This document shows, in pieces, positions 33,618 through 42,027 of a stretch of DNA of 64,000 bases. A program made the position numbers and the translations under genes. The notes under the pieces are model-generated. The model made no database searches. It saw nothing but the letters and a program-made list of their open reading frames with translations, and was not told where the DNA came from. This stretch comes from Albibacillus kandeliae (GTDB taxonomy: Bacteria > Pseudomonadota > Alphaproteobacteria > Rhodobacterales > Rhodobacteraceae), in assembly GCF_003116585.1 (NCBI RefSeq), contig NZ_QEHM01000012.1:1-64000 (forward strand). The letters are read 5' to 3'. Position 1 is the first letter of the stretch; each line of letters starts with the position of its first letter.

Positions 33618-33719
33618 ATAACCGCGAAATCCAGCTGACAACGTGGAAACGGGCGCCGATACTAGGCATATGGCGCGTCAGTGGGAACGCTCAAGGGCCG
33701 GTGTGAGGGGACAGAACAG

Positions 33720-34634
33720 ATGGCAGGACAGATCGAGCGCATCCGGGTCTTCGTGCGCGTCGCGCGTGTCAGCAGCTTTGCCGAGGCCGCGCGCGAACTG
33801 AACGTGAGCCGCTCCATCGTCACCCGCTATGTTGGCGAACTGGAGGACGAACTGGGGGTACAACTGCTGGTGCGCACGACGCGGCAGGTTTCGCTGACGG
33901 CGGCGGGCCAGATCTACCTCGAGCGGATGGAACCGCTGCTGCAGGAGCTCGACCGCGCCAGCGACCTCGTCAAGCAGCAGCAGGGCACGCTGGCCGGAGA
34001 CCTGCGGATCAGCGCACCGGTCTCGTTCGGGCAGCGCTTCCTGCCCGAGATCTTCACCGAGTTCTGCACGCTCTACCCGGGGATGCGGATCCGGGCCGAG
34101 ATGTCGGACCGCTTTGTCGACATCATCGGCGAGGAATTCGACATGGCGCTTCGTATCTCCGGCCCGCCGTCCGACGTCTCGACCATCTGGCGCAAGATCG
34201 CCGAGGTGCCCCGCGCGCTGGTGGCCAGCCCCGCCTACCTCGACCAGCGCGGCGCGCCGCTGCGGCCCGAGGACCTGAGAGAGCATTCGGTGCTGGGCTA
34301 CAGCCATTTCGCCGGGGGCGGACACTGGCAGATGACCCATGCCGATACCGGCGAACAGGTGTCCCTGAGCCTGAGCTACCCCTTCGAGACCAACAGTGGC
34401 GAGGTGATCGTGGATATGGCGCTGCGCGGAGGCGGGATGGCACTGCTGCCGAACTTCATGCTGTCCGAGCATCTGCGGTCGGGCGCGCTGGTCGCGCTGC
34501 TGACCGACTGGCATCTGCCCGAGATCTGGCTGACCGCCTACTACCCGCCCTACGATACGCTGCCAGCCAAGGTCTCGGCCTTTTCGGGCTTCGTGGAGGA
34601 ATCGGTGCTGGGAGACCCGGACCTGTTGTGCTGA
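33720..34634 (+). CDS. LysR family transcriptional regulator
   Basis: A 304-residue LysR protein of the subgroup beginning MAGQIERIRVFVRVARVSSF. The winged helix is at about 1-65 (FAEAARELNVSRSIVTRYVGELEDELGVQLL) and the periplasmic-binding-protein-like sensor at about 90-300. The ATG at 33720 with GAGGGG upstream is preferred to a GTG at 33681. Divergent from the MhqO/MhqD/pirin run and next to a perfect dyad, it is the likely sensor of the quinone or electrophile signal. Confidence 0.9.
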   Translation: MAGQIERIRVFVRVARVSSFAEAARELNVSRSIVTRYVGELEDELGVQLLVRTTRQVSLTAAGQIYLERMEPLLQELDRASDLVKQQQGTLAGDLRISAPVSFGQRFLPEIFTEFCTLYPGMRIRAEMSDRFVDIIGEEFDMALRISGPPSDVSTIWRKIAEVPRALVASPAYLDQRGAPLRPEDLREHSVLGYSHFAGGGHWQMTHADTGEQVSLSLSYPFETNSGEVIVDMALRGGGMALLPNFMLSEHLRSGALVALLTDWHLPEIWLTAYYPPYDTLPAKVSAFSGFVEESVLGDPDLLC

Positions 34635-34640
34635 CTAAAC

Positions 34641-34664
34641 GGCCCGGCGTCTGAACGCCGGGCC
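34641..34664 (+). terminator. terminator hairpin between lysR and the flavodoxin operon
   Basis: GGCCCGGCGT-CTGA-ACGCCGGGCC is a perfect 10-bp stem with a 4-base loop, 6 bases after the LysR stop, followed by TTG. It lies between convergent genes and can serve both directions. Confidence 0.7.
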
Positions 34665-34733
34665 TTGCCGTGATTGCTCGTTATCTGCGGAGTACCACGG
34701 GGCGCCAGACGGCGCCATGCAGCGGCAATGGCC

Positions 34734-35195
34734 TCAGGCCGCGTCCGAGAGCGCCTCGACCTCGGCCACGCGCTCCTCGAACCACGGGAAGGCGAGGTCC
34801 TCGGCAAGGTCGCCGCCCTGCGCGTCGTGGATCAGGCGCGGGCCGACCTGCTCGGCCTTGTGCTTGACCAGCATGTCCGCCAGTTGCTCGGAGCCGTGTC
34901 CGAAGGTTTCGTAATCGCTGTCCCCCAGTCCGAAGATCGCGAAACGCAGGCCGGAGAGATCCGTGTCGGAGGCCCCCAGCGCTTCGGCGAAGGGCTTGGC
35001 CGAGGCGGGAAGTTCGCCGTCGCCGTAGCTGGAGCAGAGGAAGACGTGGAACACGGTCAGGTCCAGGTCTTCAGGCGCGACGTCGGAAAGGTTCTTGACC
35101 TCGATCTCGTGGTCGCTGCCGAACTCGCTCTCGAGGTCCTCGCTGAGCATCTCGGTATTGCCGGTCTCGGTACCGTAGAGGATGGTGATCTTCAT
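34734..35195 (-). CDS. flavodoxin
   Basis: A 153-residue flavodoxin/MioC-like protein. FMN phosphate loop YGTETGNTE at about 8-16, CSSYGDGELPASA around the first isoalloxazine loop and FGLGDSDYETFGHGSEQ around the second. It is a low-potential one-electron carrier. The start overlaps the reductase gene (ATGA), so the two form a donor-carrier pair. It is the last gene of the 15-gene operon headed by a Rieske oxygenase, which otherwise has no ferredoxin; serving that oxygenase is an inference. Confidence 0.88.
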   Translation of the reverse strand: MKITILYGTETGNTEMLSEDLESEFGSDHEIEVKNLSDVAPEDLDLTVFHVFLCSSYGDGELPASAKPFAEALGASDTDLSGLRFAIFGLGDSDYETFGHGSEQLADMLVKHKAEQVGPRLIHDAQGGDLAEDLAFPWFEERVAEVEALSDAA

Positions 35196-36475
35196 GAAGG
35201 GGTCTCCGTTTCGTTCAGGGCCAGGGCCAGCATGTCCCGGCGGCTGCGAAGTTTGCTGCGGACGCGACCCTCGCTGACGGTCGCGCGTTCGTGTTCGTCA
35301 ATGCGTTGCCATGCGGCATAGTCGGTAAGCCGGTCAAAGCGGGCCTGCAGCGCCGCCCGGCCGGGTTTGTCGCTGGCGGCAAGGCTGGCGAGATCCTCGA
35401 CGATGGCAGCGGCCACCGCCTGCGAGTCGGCGCGGTTCTCGGGAATGGTGCCGCGCGGTCCGCGGCGGAACCAGCCTGCCGCGTAGAGCCCGGGTGCCAG
35501 CCTGCCGCTGTCGATATCTGTGGCCCCGGCGACAAGGTCGGCCCGTCCAAGCCGGGCATCGTCGCAAAAGCCGATGGCAGTTATCACGGTGTCGCTCGGG
35601 AGGTCCAGAGCCTCGGATCCGTCGGCCCGGGTGAAATGCGCACTGGTGAGCTTGCCCCCTGCCCCGACAAGTCGCACGGGCGACCAGCCGAAGCGGAAGG
35701 ACACCGTGCAGCGGGCGTCGTCCGGGGCGATCCCGGCCAGAGTCGCGAGGGCCTGCAGGCGGGTGTTGTCGGCCTCGGCCCCGGCGCTCAGTTGCAGGTC
35801 GGCGATCTCGAAACGCAGACGGGCACTCTTGCCGATCTCCTTGACCATGACGGGGTCGAACTTGGCCATATGCGCGGGCGAGCGGCCGATGACCTCGATC
35901 CGCTCGATACCCGCCGCCGCGATGCGCTCGGCGTGATGGGTGCCGAAGTCGGAGCCTTCGAACTCGCCTTCGCCCTTGGAGAGGATGCGCACGATGTCCA
36001 TCGCGACATTGCCGTTGCCGATGACCGTCACCGTCTTGCCGGTCTTGGCGGGCGGCAGGTCGTGGCTGTCGGGGTGGTCGTTCCATGCGCGGGTCAGGGC
36101 GCCCGAGCCGATCACGCCCTCAAGCTCCTCGCCCTCGATCCCCAGCTTCTGGTCGGTGGGCAGGCCGGTCGCCAGCACCACCACGTCGTACAGCTCCCGC
36201 AGCTCCGCGAGGGTGATTTCGCCCCCATGATCGCCGGTGCACACATCGAGGTTGCCGATGAAGGTCACGCCCTGCCGCTCGAACAGGCGCGCGAACTGCC
36301 GCGCCACCCCCTTGGTGCCCTGATGATCGGGCGCGACGCCGTAGCGAACCAGCCCGTAAGGCACCGGCAGGCGGTCGATGATATCGACCTCCAGCGCGTC
36401 GTCGAGCTTGAGCAGCGACTGCGCGAGGTAGCAGCCGGACGGCCCGGCCCCGAGGATGGCGATCTTGTGCGGCAT
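35192..36475 (-). CDS. ferredoxin/flavodoxin--NADP+ reductase, adrenodoxin-reductase type
   Basis: A 427-residue FAD protein of the FprA/adrenodoxin-reductase family: N-terminal GAGPSGCYLAQSLL (FAD), LPVPYGLVRYGVAPDH, and the NADPH motif VIGNGNVAMDIVRIL. The C-terminal GWFRRGPRGTIPENR is typical. The ATG at 36475 places the FAD motif at the N-terminus; a longer upstream frame is a shadow of the next gene. It transfers electrons from NADPH to ferredoxin- or flavodoxin-like carriers, here presumably the co-transcribed flavodoxin. Confidence 0.9.
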   Translation of the reverse strand: MPHKIAILGAGPSGCYLAQSLLKLDDALEVDIIDRLPVPYGLVRYGVAPDHQGTKGVARQFARLFERQGVTFIGNLDVCTGDHGGEITLAELRELYDVVVLATGLPTDQKLGIEGEELEGVIGSGALTRAWNDHPDSHDLPPAKTGKTVTVIGNGNVAMDIVRILSKGEGEFEGSDFGTHHAERIAAAGIERIEVIGRSPAHMAKFDPVMVKEIGKSARLRFEIADLQLSAGAEADNTRLQALATLAGIAPDDARCTVSFRFGWSPVRLVGAGGKLTSAHFTRADGSEALDLPSDTVITAIGFCDDARLGRADLVAGATDIDSGRLAPGLYAAGWFRRGPRGTIPENRADSQAVAAAIVEDLASLAASDKPGRAALQARFDRLTDYAAWQRIDEHERATVSEGRVRSKLRSRRDMLALALNETETPS

Positions 36476-36486
36476 GCGGATCTCCC

Positions 36487-37236
36487 TCAGTTGAACACGA
36501 AGCCGTGGTCGACGGGCAGCGTCTGCCCGGTCAGCGTGATGGCCGCCTCGGTCAGCAGGTAGGCGGCGACGTCGGCGACCTCTTCTGTGCCCTGCGGACC
36601 GGGAACGGCGCGCTGCGTCTCGTAGAGCGTGTGGCGCGCCTCGGGCACGTACTCGGTGCTGGGCGTGGTCAGGATGCCCGGTGCGATGGCCGCGACGCCG
36701 ACCCTGTCGGGCCCGAGCTCGCGGGCGAGGCCCCGGGTCATCGCCATGACGGCCCCCTTGGACGAGATGTAGCTCATCAGGTTCGGCGCGCCCCAGAGTG
36801 CGGTGTCGGAGGCGAGGTTGACGATGCGGCCAGAGCCCGAGGCCCGAAGCTGCGGTGCCAACGCGCGGATCAGCAGCCATGTGCCACGCACGTTGACCGT
36901 CATCACCTTGTCCCAGCTCTCGATCGGGATCTCCTCGAAGCCGATACCGCCGATGCCGGTGGCGATGGCGCCATTGTTGACGAGGCCGTGCAGCGGCCCC
37001 TCGATCGACTTGCCAAAGGCCGCGATGGACTCGGGGTCGCCAAGGTCCATCACCTTCGCTTCGACCTTGCCGCCGATGGCCTCAACGGCCTTCAGTGTCT
37101 CCTGCAGGCCCTCTTCCGCGATGTCCGAGATGATCAGCTCGGCCCCGGCCCTTGCACAGGTCAGCGCGATGTTCTTGCCCAGCCCGCCGCCACCGGCCCC
37201 GGTGACGACGACGCGGCGTCCTGCAAGCGTGCTCAT
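36487..37236 (-). CDS. short-chain dehydrogenase/reductase
   Basis: A 249-residue SDR with VVVTGAGGGGLGKNIAL as cofactor loop (slightly extended glycine motif), LVNNGAIA, NLASDTALWGAPNLMSYISSKGAVM with YISSK as YxxxK, and a C-terminal TLPVDHGFVFN where the usual VDGG is VDHG. The ATG at 37236 overlaps the stop of the aldehyde dehydrogenase gene (ATGA), showing operon membership. Substrate unknown; an alcohol or dihydrodiol intermediate of the aromatic pathway is plausible. Confidence 0.87.
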   Translation of the reverse strand: MSTLAGRRVVVTGAGGGGLGKNIALTCARAGAELIISDIAEEGLQETLKAVEAIGGKVEAKVMDLGDPESIAAFGKSIEGPLHGLVNNGAIATGIGGIGFEEIPIESWDKVMTVNVRGTWLLIRALAPQLRASGSGRIVNLASDTALWGAPNLMSYISSKGAVMAMTRGLARELGPDRVGVAAIAPGILTTPSTEYVPEARHTLYETQRAVPGPQGTEEVADVAAYLLTEAAITLTGQTLPVDHGFVFN

Positions 37237-38729
37237 GCCGGAACTCCTGCCCAGGGATGCGGCTGGCCGGTCAGGTCGCAATAGATGCCCTTCTGCCGCT
37301 GCCAGACCCGCAGCCCCTCGCGCCCCTTCTCGCGGCCCATGCCGGAGGCGCCGTCGCCGCCGAAGGGGGTCGAGATCGAGAACTGCTTGTAGGTGTTGAT
37401 CCAGACGGTGCCCGCCTTGATCGCGCCCGCCACGCACCATGCGCGGGGGAAATCGCGGGTCCAGATACCGCAGGCAAGGCCGTAGTCGTTGTCGTTGCCC
37501 TGCGCGATCACGTCCGCCTCGTCGTCGAAGGGAAGGACGACCAGAACGGGGCCGAAGATCTCCTCGCGGCAGGTTTTGGCGGTGTTCGGCAGGCCCGCGA
37601 TGATCGTCGGTTCAATGTAGGCGCCGTTGGCGTATTGATCGCCCTCGGGACGCTTGCCACCGCAGAGGATCTCGCCGCCCTCTTCGACCGCGCCCTTGAT
37701 GTAGCCCTCGACCGCGTCGCGGTGCTCGGTATTGATCAGCGGCGCGACCTGGGTGCCCTTGGCAAAGGGATCGCCCACGCGCAGCTTCTTGGTGGCGGCG
37801 ACAAGCTTCTCGACGAAGGCATCATAGATCGATCGCTGCACGAAGAGGCGCGAACCTGCGATGCAGCTCTGGCCCGAGGAGGAGAAGATCCCGAAGAGGA
37901 TGCCCGCGACCGCGAGGTCCTGATCGGCATCTTCGAAAACGATGGTCGGAGACTTGCCGCCGAGTTCCAGCGAGATCGGCATCAGTTTGCGCCCTGCCTG
38001 TTCGCCCAGACGGCGGCCGGTGTCGGTACCGCCGGTAAAGGCGATGCGGCCGATGTCGGCGTGTTCCACGATCAGGTTGCCCACTTCGCGGCCCGATCCC
38101 GGCAGGACCGAGAGCAGACCCTTGGGCAGCCCGGCCTCCTCGCAGATGCGGGCGAGTTCGAGTGAGACCAGCGGCGACCAGCTGGAGGGCTTCAGCACCA
38201 CGGCATTGCCCGCCGCCAGCGCCGGCGCCAGCTTTTGAGCGTCCGAGGCGATGGGCGAGTTCCAGGGCGTGATCGCCCCCACGACGCCGATGGGCTCGTG
38301 CACCGACGCGGTGAGCGAGGTGCCGCGGCGGCTGGTCAGCGTCTCGTCCGAGGTTTCCAGCACGGCGGCGAAATAGCGGAAGGTGCCGACGGCGGAAGCC
38401 GCCAGCGCGGCGGTCTCGGTCAGGGTCTTGCCGGTGTCGCGCGACTGGAGGCGCGAGATGCGGTCGATGTTGGCCTCGATCCCGTCGGCGATGCGGTGCA
38501 GCAGCTTGGCGCGTTCGTGCGGCAGCATGTTGCGCCACGCGGGATCGGCCTGCGCCGCCTTGGCGCGGGCGATGGCGCGCTCGCCGTCCTCGCGGGAGGC
38601 ACCGTTGAAGGTGATGTTCGCGGACCCGTCATGGGAAAAGGTCGAGGTGATCGGGGCGCCCTGGCCGTGCTCCCATGTGCCGCCGACGAATATGCGGCCA
38701 TCGGGAAAGTCGTGAGTGGTGTCTTTCAT
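37233..38729 (-). CDS. aldehyde dehydrogenase
   Basis: A 498-residue NAD(P)-dependent aldehyde dehydrogenase. FTGGTDTGRR cofactor motif, catalytic Glu in LELGGKSPTIVFEDAD and catalytic Cys in SSSGQSCIAGSR are all present, with EIFGPVLVVLPFDDEADV near the C-terminus. Close relatives act on hydroxymuconic or aminomuconic semialdehydes and on simple aromatic aldehydes. In an operon with an extradiol-type dioxygenase, oxidation of a ring-cleavage semialdehyde is an attractive role (inference). Confidence 0.92.
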   Translation of the reverse strand: MKDTTHDFPDGRIFVGGTWEHGQGAPITSTFSHDGSANITFNGASREDGERAIARAKAAQADPAWRNMLPHERAKLLHRIADGIEANIDRISRLQSRDTGKTLTETAALAASAVGTFRYFAAVLETSDETLTSRRGTSLTASVHEPIGVVGAITPWNSPIASDAQKLAPALAAGNAVVLKPSSWSPLVSLELARICEEAGLPKGLLSVLPGSGREVGNLIVEHADIGRIAFTGGTDTGRRLGEQAGRKLMPISLELGGKSPTIVFEDADQDLAVAGILFGIFSSSGQSCIAGSRLFVQRSIYDAFVEKLVAATKKLRVGDPFAKGTQVAPLINTEHRDAVEGYIKGAVEEGGEILCGGKRPEGDQYANGAYIEPTIIAGLPNTAKTCREEIFGPVLVVLPFDDEADVIAQGNDNDYGLACGIWTRDFPRAWCVAGAIKAGTVWINTYKQFSISTPFGGDGASGMGREKGREGLRVWQRQKGIYCDLTGQPHPWAGVPA

Positions 38730-38736
38730 AGCGTCC

Positions 38737-39558
38737 TCAGATCGCGACCGGTCCGGCGGCGTTCAGGATATCCCGCGCCACCGAGTAGACGGTCGACAAA
38801 GAAGTCTTCGGGTTGTCCGGCGAGGGCTTGCCCTCGAGCCGGATGGTGAAATCGAGCGCGTTGGAGCGCACGGTGTACTCGTGGACGTTGCCCGGTGCCT
38901 CGGGGTCGGCGATCATCCGGACGCGCGTGTCCTCGAAACCGGCCCCCGCAAGCGCGATGGTCGCGGCAACGTTGGCGTTCTTGGGATAGTCCGTCGCCGC
39001 CTGGCGCGCGCTTCCCTCGTAGAACACCTCGGCCTTGTCGAGCGTGGCAAGGTCCAGCTTGGCCTCGGCCGGGGTGCCGGTCCAGGCAAGCGGGGGCTTG
39101 CGGGAGGTATAGGTGACCTCCAGCCCGCCCGAGAGCCGCGCGGCGGCCAGCATGTCGATGCCACCCACGGCGCCGGGGACGATGCGCAGCAGCGCCCCGC
39201 CCTCTTTCGCCGCGGCGGTCAGCGCCGCTTCGGTCGCGGCATCGGCGAGTGCCCCGACCGAGACCAGCACGCCGTCGATCCCTGCCCGCAGGCAGGGGAT
39301 CAGGCTTTCCTTGACAGCCACGTGGGTCGCGACCTCGACGACGAGGTCGGGACCGGAGGCGATAAGCTCCTCGACCGATGCGTGCACGGCGAAGGTGTCG
39401 CTGATGGCCCGCCCCTCCGGGGCAAGCTTGTCATGGGCGCGCGCCTCGGCACCGGGGCGGGCGAGCACGTCGAGACGCTCCGCCTTGAACCCCTGTCCCG
39501 CGAGGACGCCCAGCAGCGATCCTGCGATGTTTCCGTATCCGATCAGTCCGAGTTTCAT
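38737..39558 (-). CDS. aspartate dehydrogenase-like NAD(P) oxidoreductase
   Basis: A 273-residue protein of the L-aspartate dehydrogenase (NadX, DUF108) family. N-terminal Rossmann motif GLIGYGNIAG, SGPDLVVEVATHVAV, SVGALAD and the conserved C-terminal PKNANVAATIALAGAG and SNALDFTIRLEGKPS motif. Real aspartate dehydrogenase makes iminoaspartate for NAD synthesis, but here it sits inside a catabolic operon between aldehyde dehydrogenase and a ThDP enzyme, so a different amino or imino acid may be the substrate. Confidence 0.85.
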   Translation of the reverse strand: MKLGLIGYGNIAGSLLGVLAGQGFKAERLDVLARPGAEARAHDKLAPEGRAISDTFAVHASVEELIASGPDLVVEVATHVAVKESLIPCLRAGIDGVLVSVGALADAATEAALTAAAKEGGALLRIVPGAVGGIDMLAAARLSGGLEVTYTSRKPPLAWTGTPAEAKLDLATLDKAEVFYEGSARQAATDYPKNANVAATIALAGAGFEDTRVRMIADPEAPGNVHEYTVRSNALDFTIRLEGKPSPDNPKTSLSTVYSVARDILNAAGPVAI

Positions 39559-39560
39559 GC

Positions 39561-41267
39561 TTAGTCTGCCTTGCCTGCTGCCCCGGCCGGAGGACCTGCG
39601 AATGCCTGCGCGAAGGGGCCGATTTCGGTCATGTCGACTTCAACCATGATCGGTCCGTCACGTTCAATCGCCTTGTCGAGCGTCGCAGCAAACTCGGCCA
39701 CGTCGGTCACCTTGACGTGCGGCATACCGACCGACTGGCAGAGCACCCCGAAGTCGGGCGTGTTCAGAGCCGAGTAGTGACGGCGACCGCCGTACTGCGC
39801 GTCCTGGATGTTCTGGATCACGCCGTAGGCCGCGTCGTTCATCATCACGTAGACCAGCGGGCAGTTCTCCTGCACGGCGGTGATCAGTTCCGCGATGCCA
39901 AGCTGTGCGCCACCGTCACCGACGAGGGTGATGGTCTTGCCCTTGGCCCCGGCGAGCGAGGCGCCGACACCCATGGCGATGCCCTGACCGATGCCGCCAC
40001 CCAGCGCGTGCACGCCGAGGTTGGGCGCCGCGATCTGGACGTAGCGGTTGCCGAAGGTCGAGTTCGAGATGGTCACGTCGCGCACCCAGGGGTGCGCGCC
40101 CTTGAACACGCGGTCGAGCAGCACGTCGGCGACCACGTGGTAGGGCCCGAGCCGCTGGCGCAGCGCGCCCTCGGCCAATGCCCGTGCCGTCGAGATCTCG
40201 TGGGCCAGGTTCGGGTCGGTGTCGAGCTTGGCCGGCAGACGGTCCAGCAGCCGGCGCAGCGTGTCGGCGGCATCGCCGTGCACGAAAAGCTCCACCGGGT
40301 AGTTGCGTCCACCCTGGCTGGCCTCGGCGTCGATCTGGCAGAGCGGCGGCAGGGCCATGTTGTTGTCCTTGGTCTCGTTGCCGCGCAGGCGCGAGCCGAC
40401 GACGACCATCAGGTCGCAGCTCTGGTACAGCTGCTCGGCCTGCGGGGTCATGTTGAAGGCCCCGAGCGTCGCCTTGTGATCCTCGGCCACCACGGCGCGG
40501 CCGTTGGTGGAGGTCACGGCGCCGAAGCCGCGCTCGACCAGTTCGGTCGCCTCGGTGCAGGCACCGCGGGCACCGCCGCCCAGCCAGATCAGCGGGCGCT
40601 TGGCCGCGAGCACACGCTCGGCCAGAGCGTCGATCGCTGCGTCCGAGGCGATGGGCCGGGTCAGTGCCGGGGCACCGATGGTCATGGTGCCCGAGATCGC
40701 GCTGCGCTGGATATCGACCGGAATCTCGAGGCTGACCGGACCGCTCGGCGCGGACTGCGCGGCCGAGACGGCGGCCTGCAGCACACCCATCGCGGCATGT
40801 GCGTCCCAGATGCGGAAGACCTGCTTGGACATGCCCTGCAGCATCTCGCGCTGTTTCGGCACGTCGTGGATCGGCGCGCGGTCGCGGTCGGCGAACTTGA
40901 GATCCACCTGGCTGGTGATGTGCAGCAGCGGGGTCCCCGCCGTCAGCGCCTCGACCTGCCCACCGGCAGCGTTGCCCGCCGCGGTGCCGGTCGAAGTCAT
41001 CACCACGCCCAGTTCACCCGACACGCGGGCATAGGCGTCGGCCATGTTCATGGCCCCGGCCTCGCCCCGGGCCGGGACAAAGCGGATGCGGCCCTGCTCG
41101 GCGATGGCGTCGAGAATGGGCATGTTGTGGATCGAGATCACACCGAAGATGGTCTTCACCCCGAGATCGGCCAGAGCGCGGGCGATCTGGTCGCCGACGT
41201 ATTCCGGACGGGGGGAATTCACCTCGGTGGGTTCAAATGAATCGGGATATGCCGCCAGAGATTTCAA
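39561..41267 (-). CDS. thiamine diphosphate-dependent enzyme (acetolactate synthase/benzoylformate decarboxylase type)
   Basis: A protein of about 568 residues with three domains: PYR domain (catalytic Glu in PARGEAGAMNMADAYAR), central domain (LIWLGGGARGACTEATEL) and PP domain with the ThDP motif from VGDGGAQLG to MMNDAAYGVI. No ATG fits. The TTG at 41267 has AGGAG seven bases upstream and overlaps the SDR gene; a GTG at 41222 just past the SDR stop is the alternative. The family includes decarboxylases and carboligases of 2-oxo acids and benzaldehyde lyase. The reaction cannot be named from sequence. Confidence 0.82.
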   Translation of the reverse strand: MKSLAAYPDSFEPTEVNSPRPEYVGDQIARALADLGVKTIFGVISIHNMPILDAIAEQGRIRFVPARGEAGAMNMADAYARVSGELGVVMTSTGTAAGNAAGGQVEALTAGTPLLHITSQVDLKFADRDRAPIHDVPKQREMLQGMSKQVFRIWDAHAAMGVLQAAVSAAQSAPSGPVSLEIPVDIQRSAISGTMTIGAPALTRPIASDAAIDALAERVLAAKRPLIWLGGGARGACTEATELVERGFGAVTSTNGRAVVAEDHKATLGAFNMTPQAEQLYQSCDLMVVVGSRLRGNETKDNNMALPPLCQIDAEASQGGRNYPVELFVHGDAADTLRRLLDRLPAKLDTDPNLAHEISTARALAEGALRQRLGPYHVVADVLLDRVFKGAHPWVRDVTISNSTFGNRYVQIAAPNLGVHALGGGIGQGIAMGVGASLAGAKGKTITLVGDGGAQLGIAELITAVQENCPLVYVMMNDAAYGVIQNIQDAQYGGRRHYSALNTPDFGVLCQSVGMPHVKVTDVAEFAATLDKAIERDGPIMVEVDMTEIGPFAQAFAGPPAGAAGKAD

Positions 41268-42024
41268 CTTGCGCTCCTGTGATGAAGGACGCGGCCGGCG
41301 AGGCCAGATACGCGAGCAGTCGCGCAGCCTCTTCCGGTTGACCCAGACGTCCCATTGGAATGTTCTTTGTTCTTGCGAGATTTGCGTACCAGTCGTCCCG
41401 CGACTGGCTCTTGTCTTCACGGGCCTCGAAGCGGCGCTGCCACTGGTTACTGTCGATCAGGCCGACGAGGATCGAGTTCACGCGGATGGCCGGCGCGAGT
41501 TCGCGGGCCAGCGATTTCAGAAGGTTCTGCACCCCGGCGCGGGCCGAGGAGGTGCAGACCATGTGCGGTTCGGGCTGCAGCGCCAACAGCGAGTTGGTGG
41601 CGACGATGGCCCCTTCCCCGCTGGCGGCCAGCATGTCCTGAAACGCGCGGATGGGGCGGATCTGGCTGAAGTACTTCAGCTCCAGTTCCTCGCGCCATGC
41701 GTCGTCCGTGGTCTCCGCGAAGGTAGAGACACGCCCCTGCCCCGCGTTGTTCACCAGCGCCACCGCGCCGCCGAACCGGTCCTTCACCGCTGCGGCAAAG
41801 GCGGTCATGTCGCCCTCGTCCAGCACGTTGACCGGTTGCGCCAGAACACGGTCGGCACCGAAGGTCGCGGCGAACTCCGCCGCCACCTTCTCCAGCCGCT
41901 CCGCACCGCGGGCGCAGATCGCCACCCGGGCGCCTTCCTCCAGCAGCAGCCGCGCCGTGGCGAGGCCGATGCCCGAGGAGCCGCCGGTGACGACCACCGG
42001 TTTATCTGTCAGTCCAAGGTCCAT
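41233..42024 (-). CDS. SDR-family protein lacking the usual catalytic Tyr and Lys
   Basis: A 263-residue protein with a normal SDR Rossmann start (VVTGGSSGIGLATA) and NNAGQG, conserved Ser145, but the YxxxK motif reads TSSAR: Thr158 replaces Tyr and Arg162 replaces Lys. The C-terminus ends AQVEISGGISRFI. It may be a non-redox member, use another acid, or bind rather than turn over its ligand. It sits between the dioxygenase (3-base gap) and ThDP genes within the operon. Confidence 0.83.
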   Translation of the reverse strand: MDLGLTDKPVVVTGGSSGIGLATARLLLEEGARVAICARGAERLEKVAAEFAATFGADRVLAQPVNVLDEGDMTAFAAAVKDRFGGAVALVNNAGQGRVSTFAETTDDAWREELELKYFSQIRPIRAFQDMLAASGEGAIVATNSLLALQPEPHMVCTSSARAGVQNLLKSLARELAPAIRVNSILVGLIDSNQWQRRFEAREDKSQSRDDWYANLARTKNIPMGRLGQPEEAARLLAYLASPAASFITGAQVEISGGISRFI

Positions 42025-42027
42025 GGA

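Noticed and set aside
41233-41420. ATG start at 41420 for the ThDP enzyme
   Set aside because: It would extend the protein by 51 arginine-rich residues lying deep within the SDR gene in another frame; TTG 41267 with AGGAG or GTG 41222 is more plausible.
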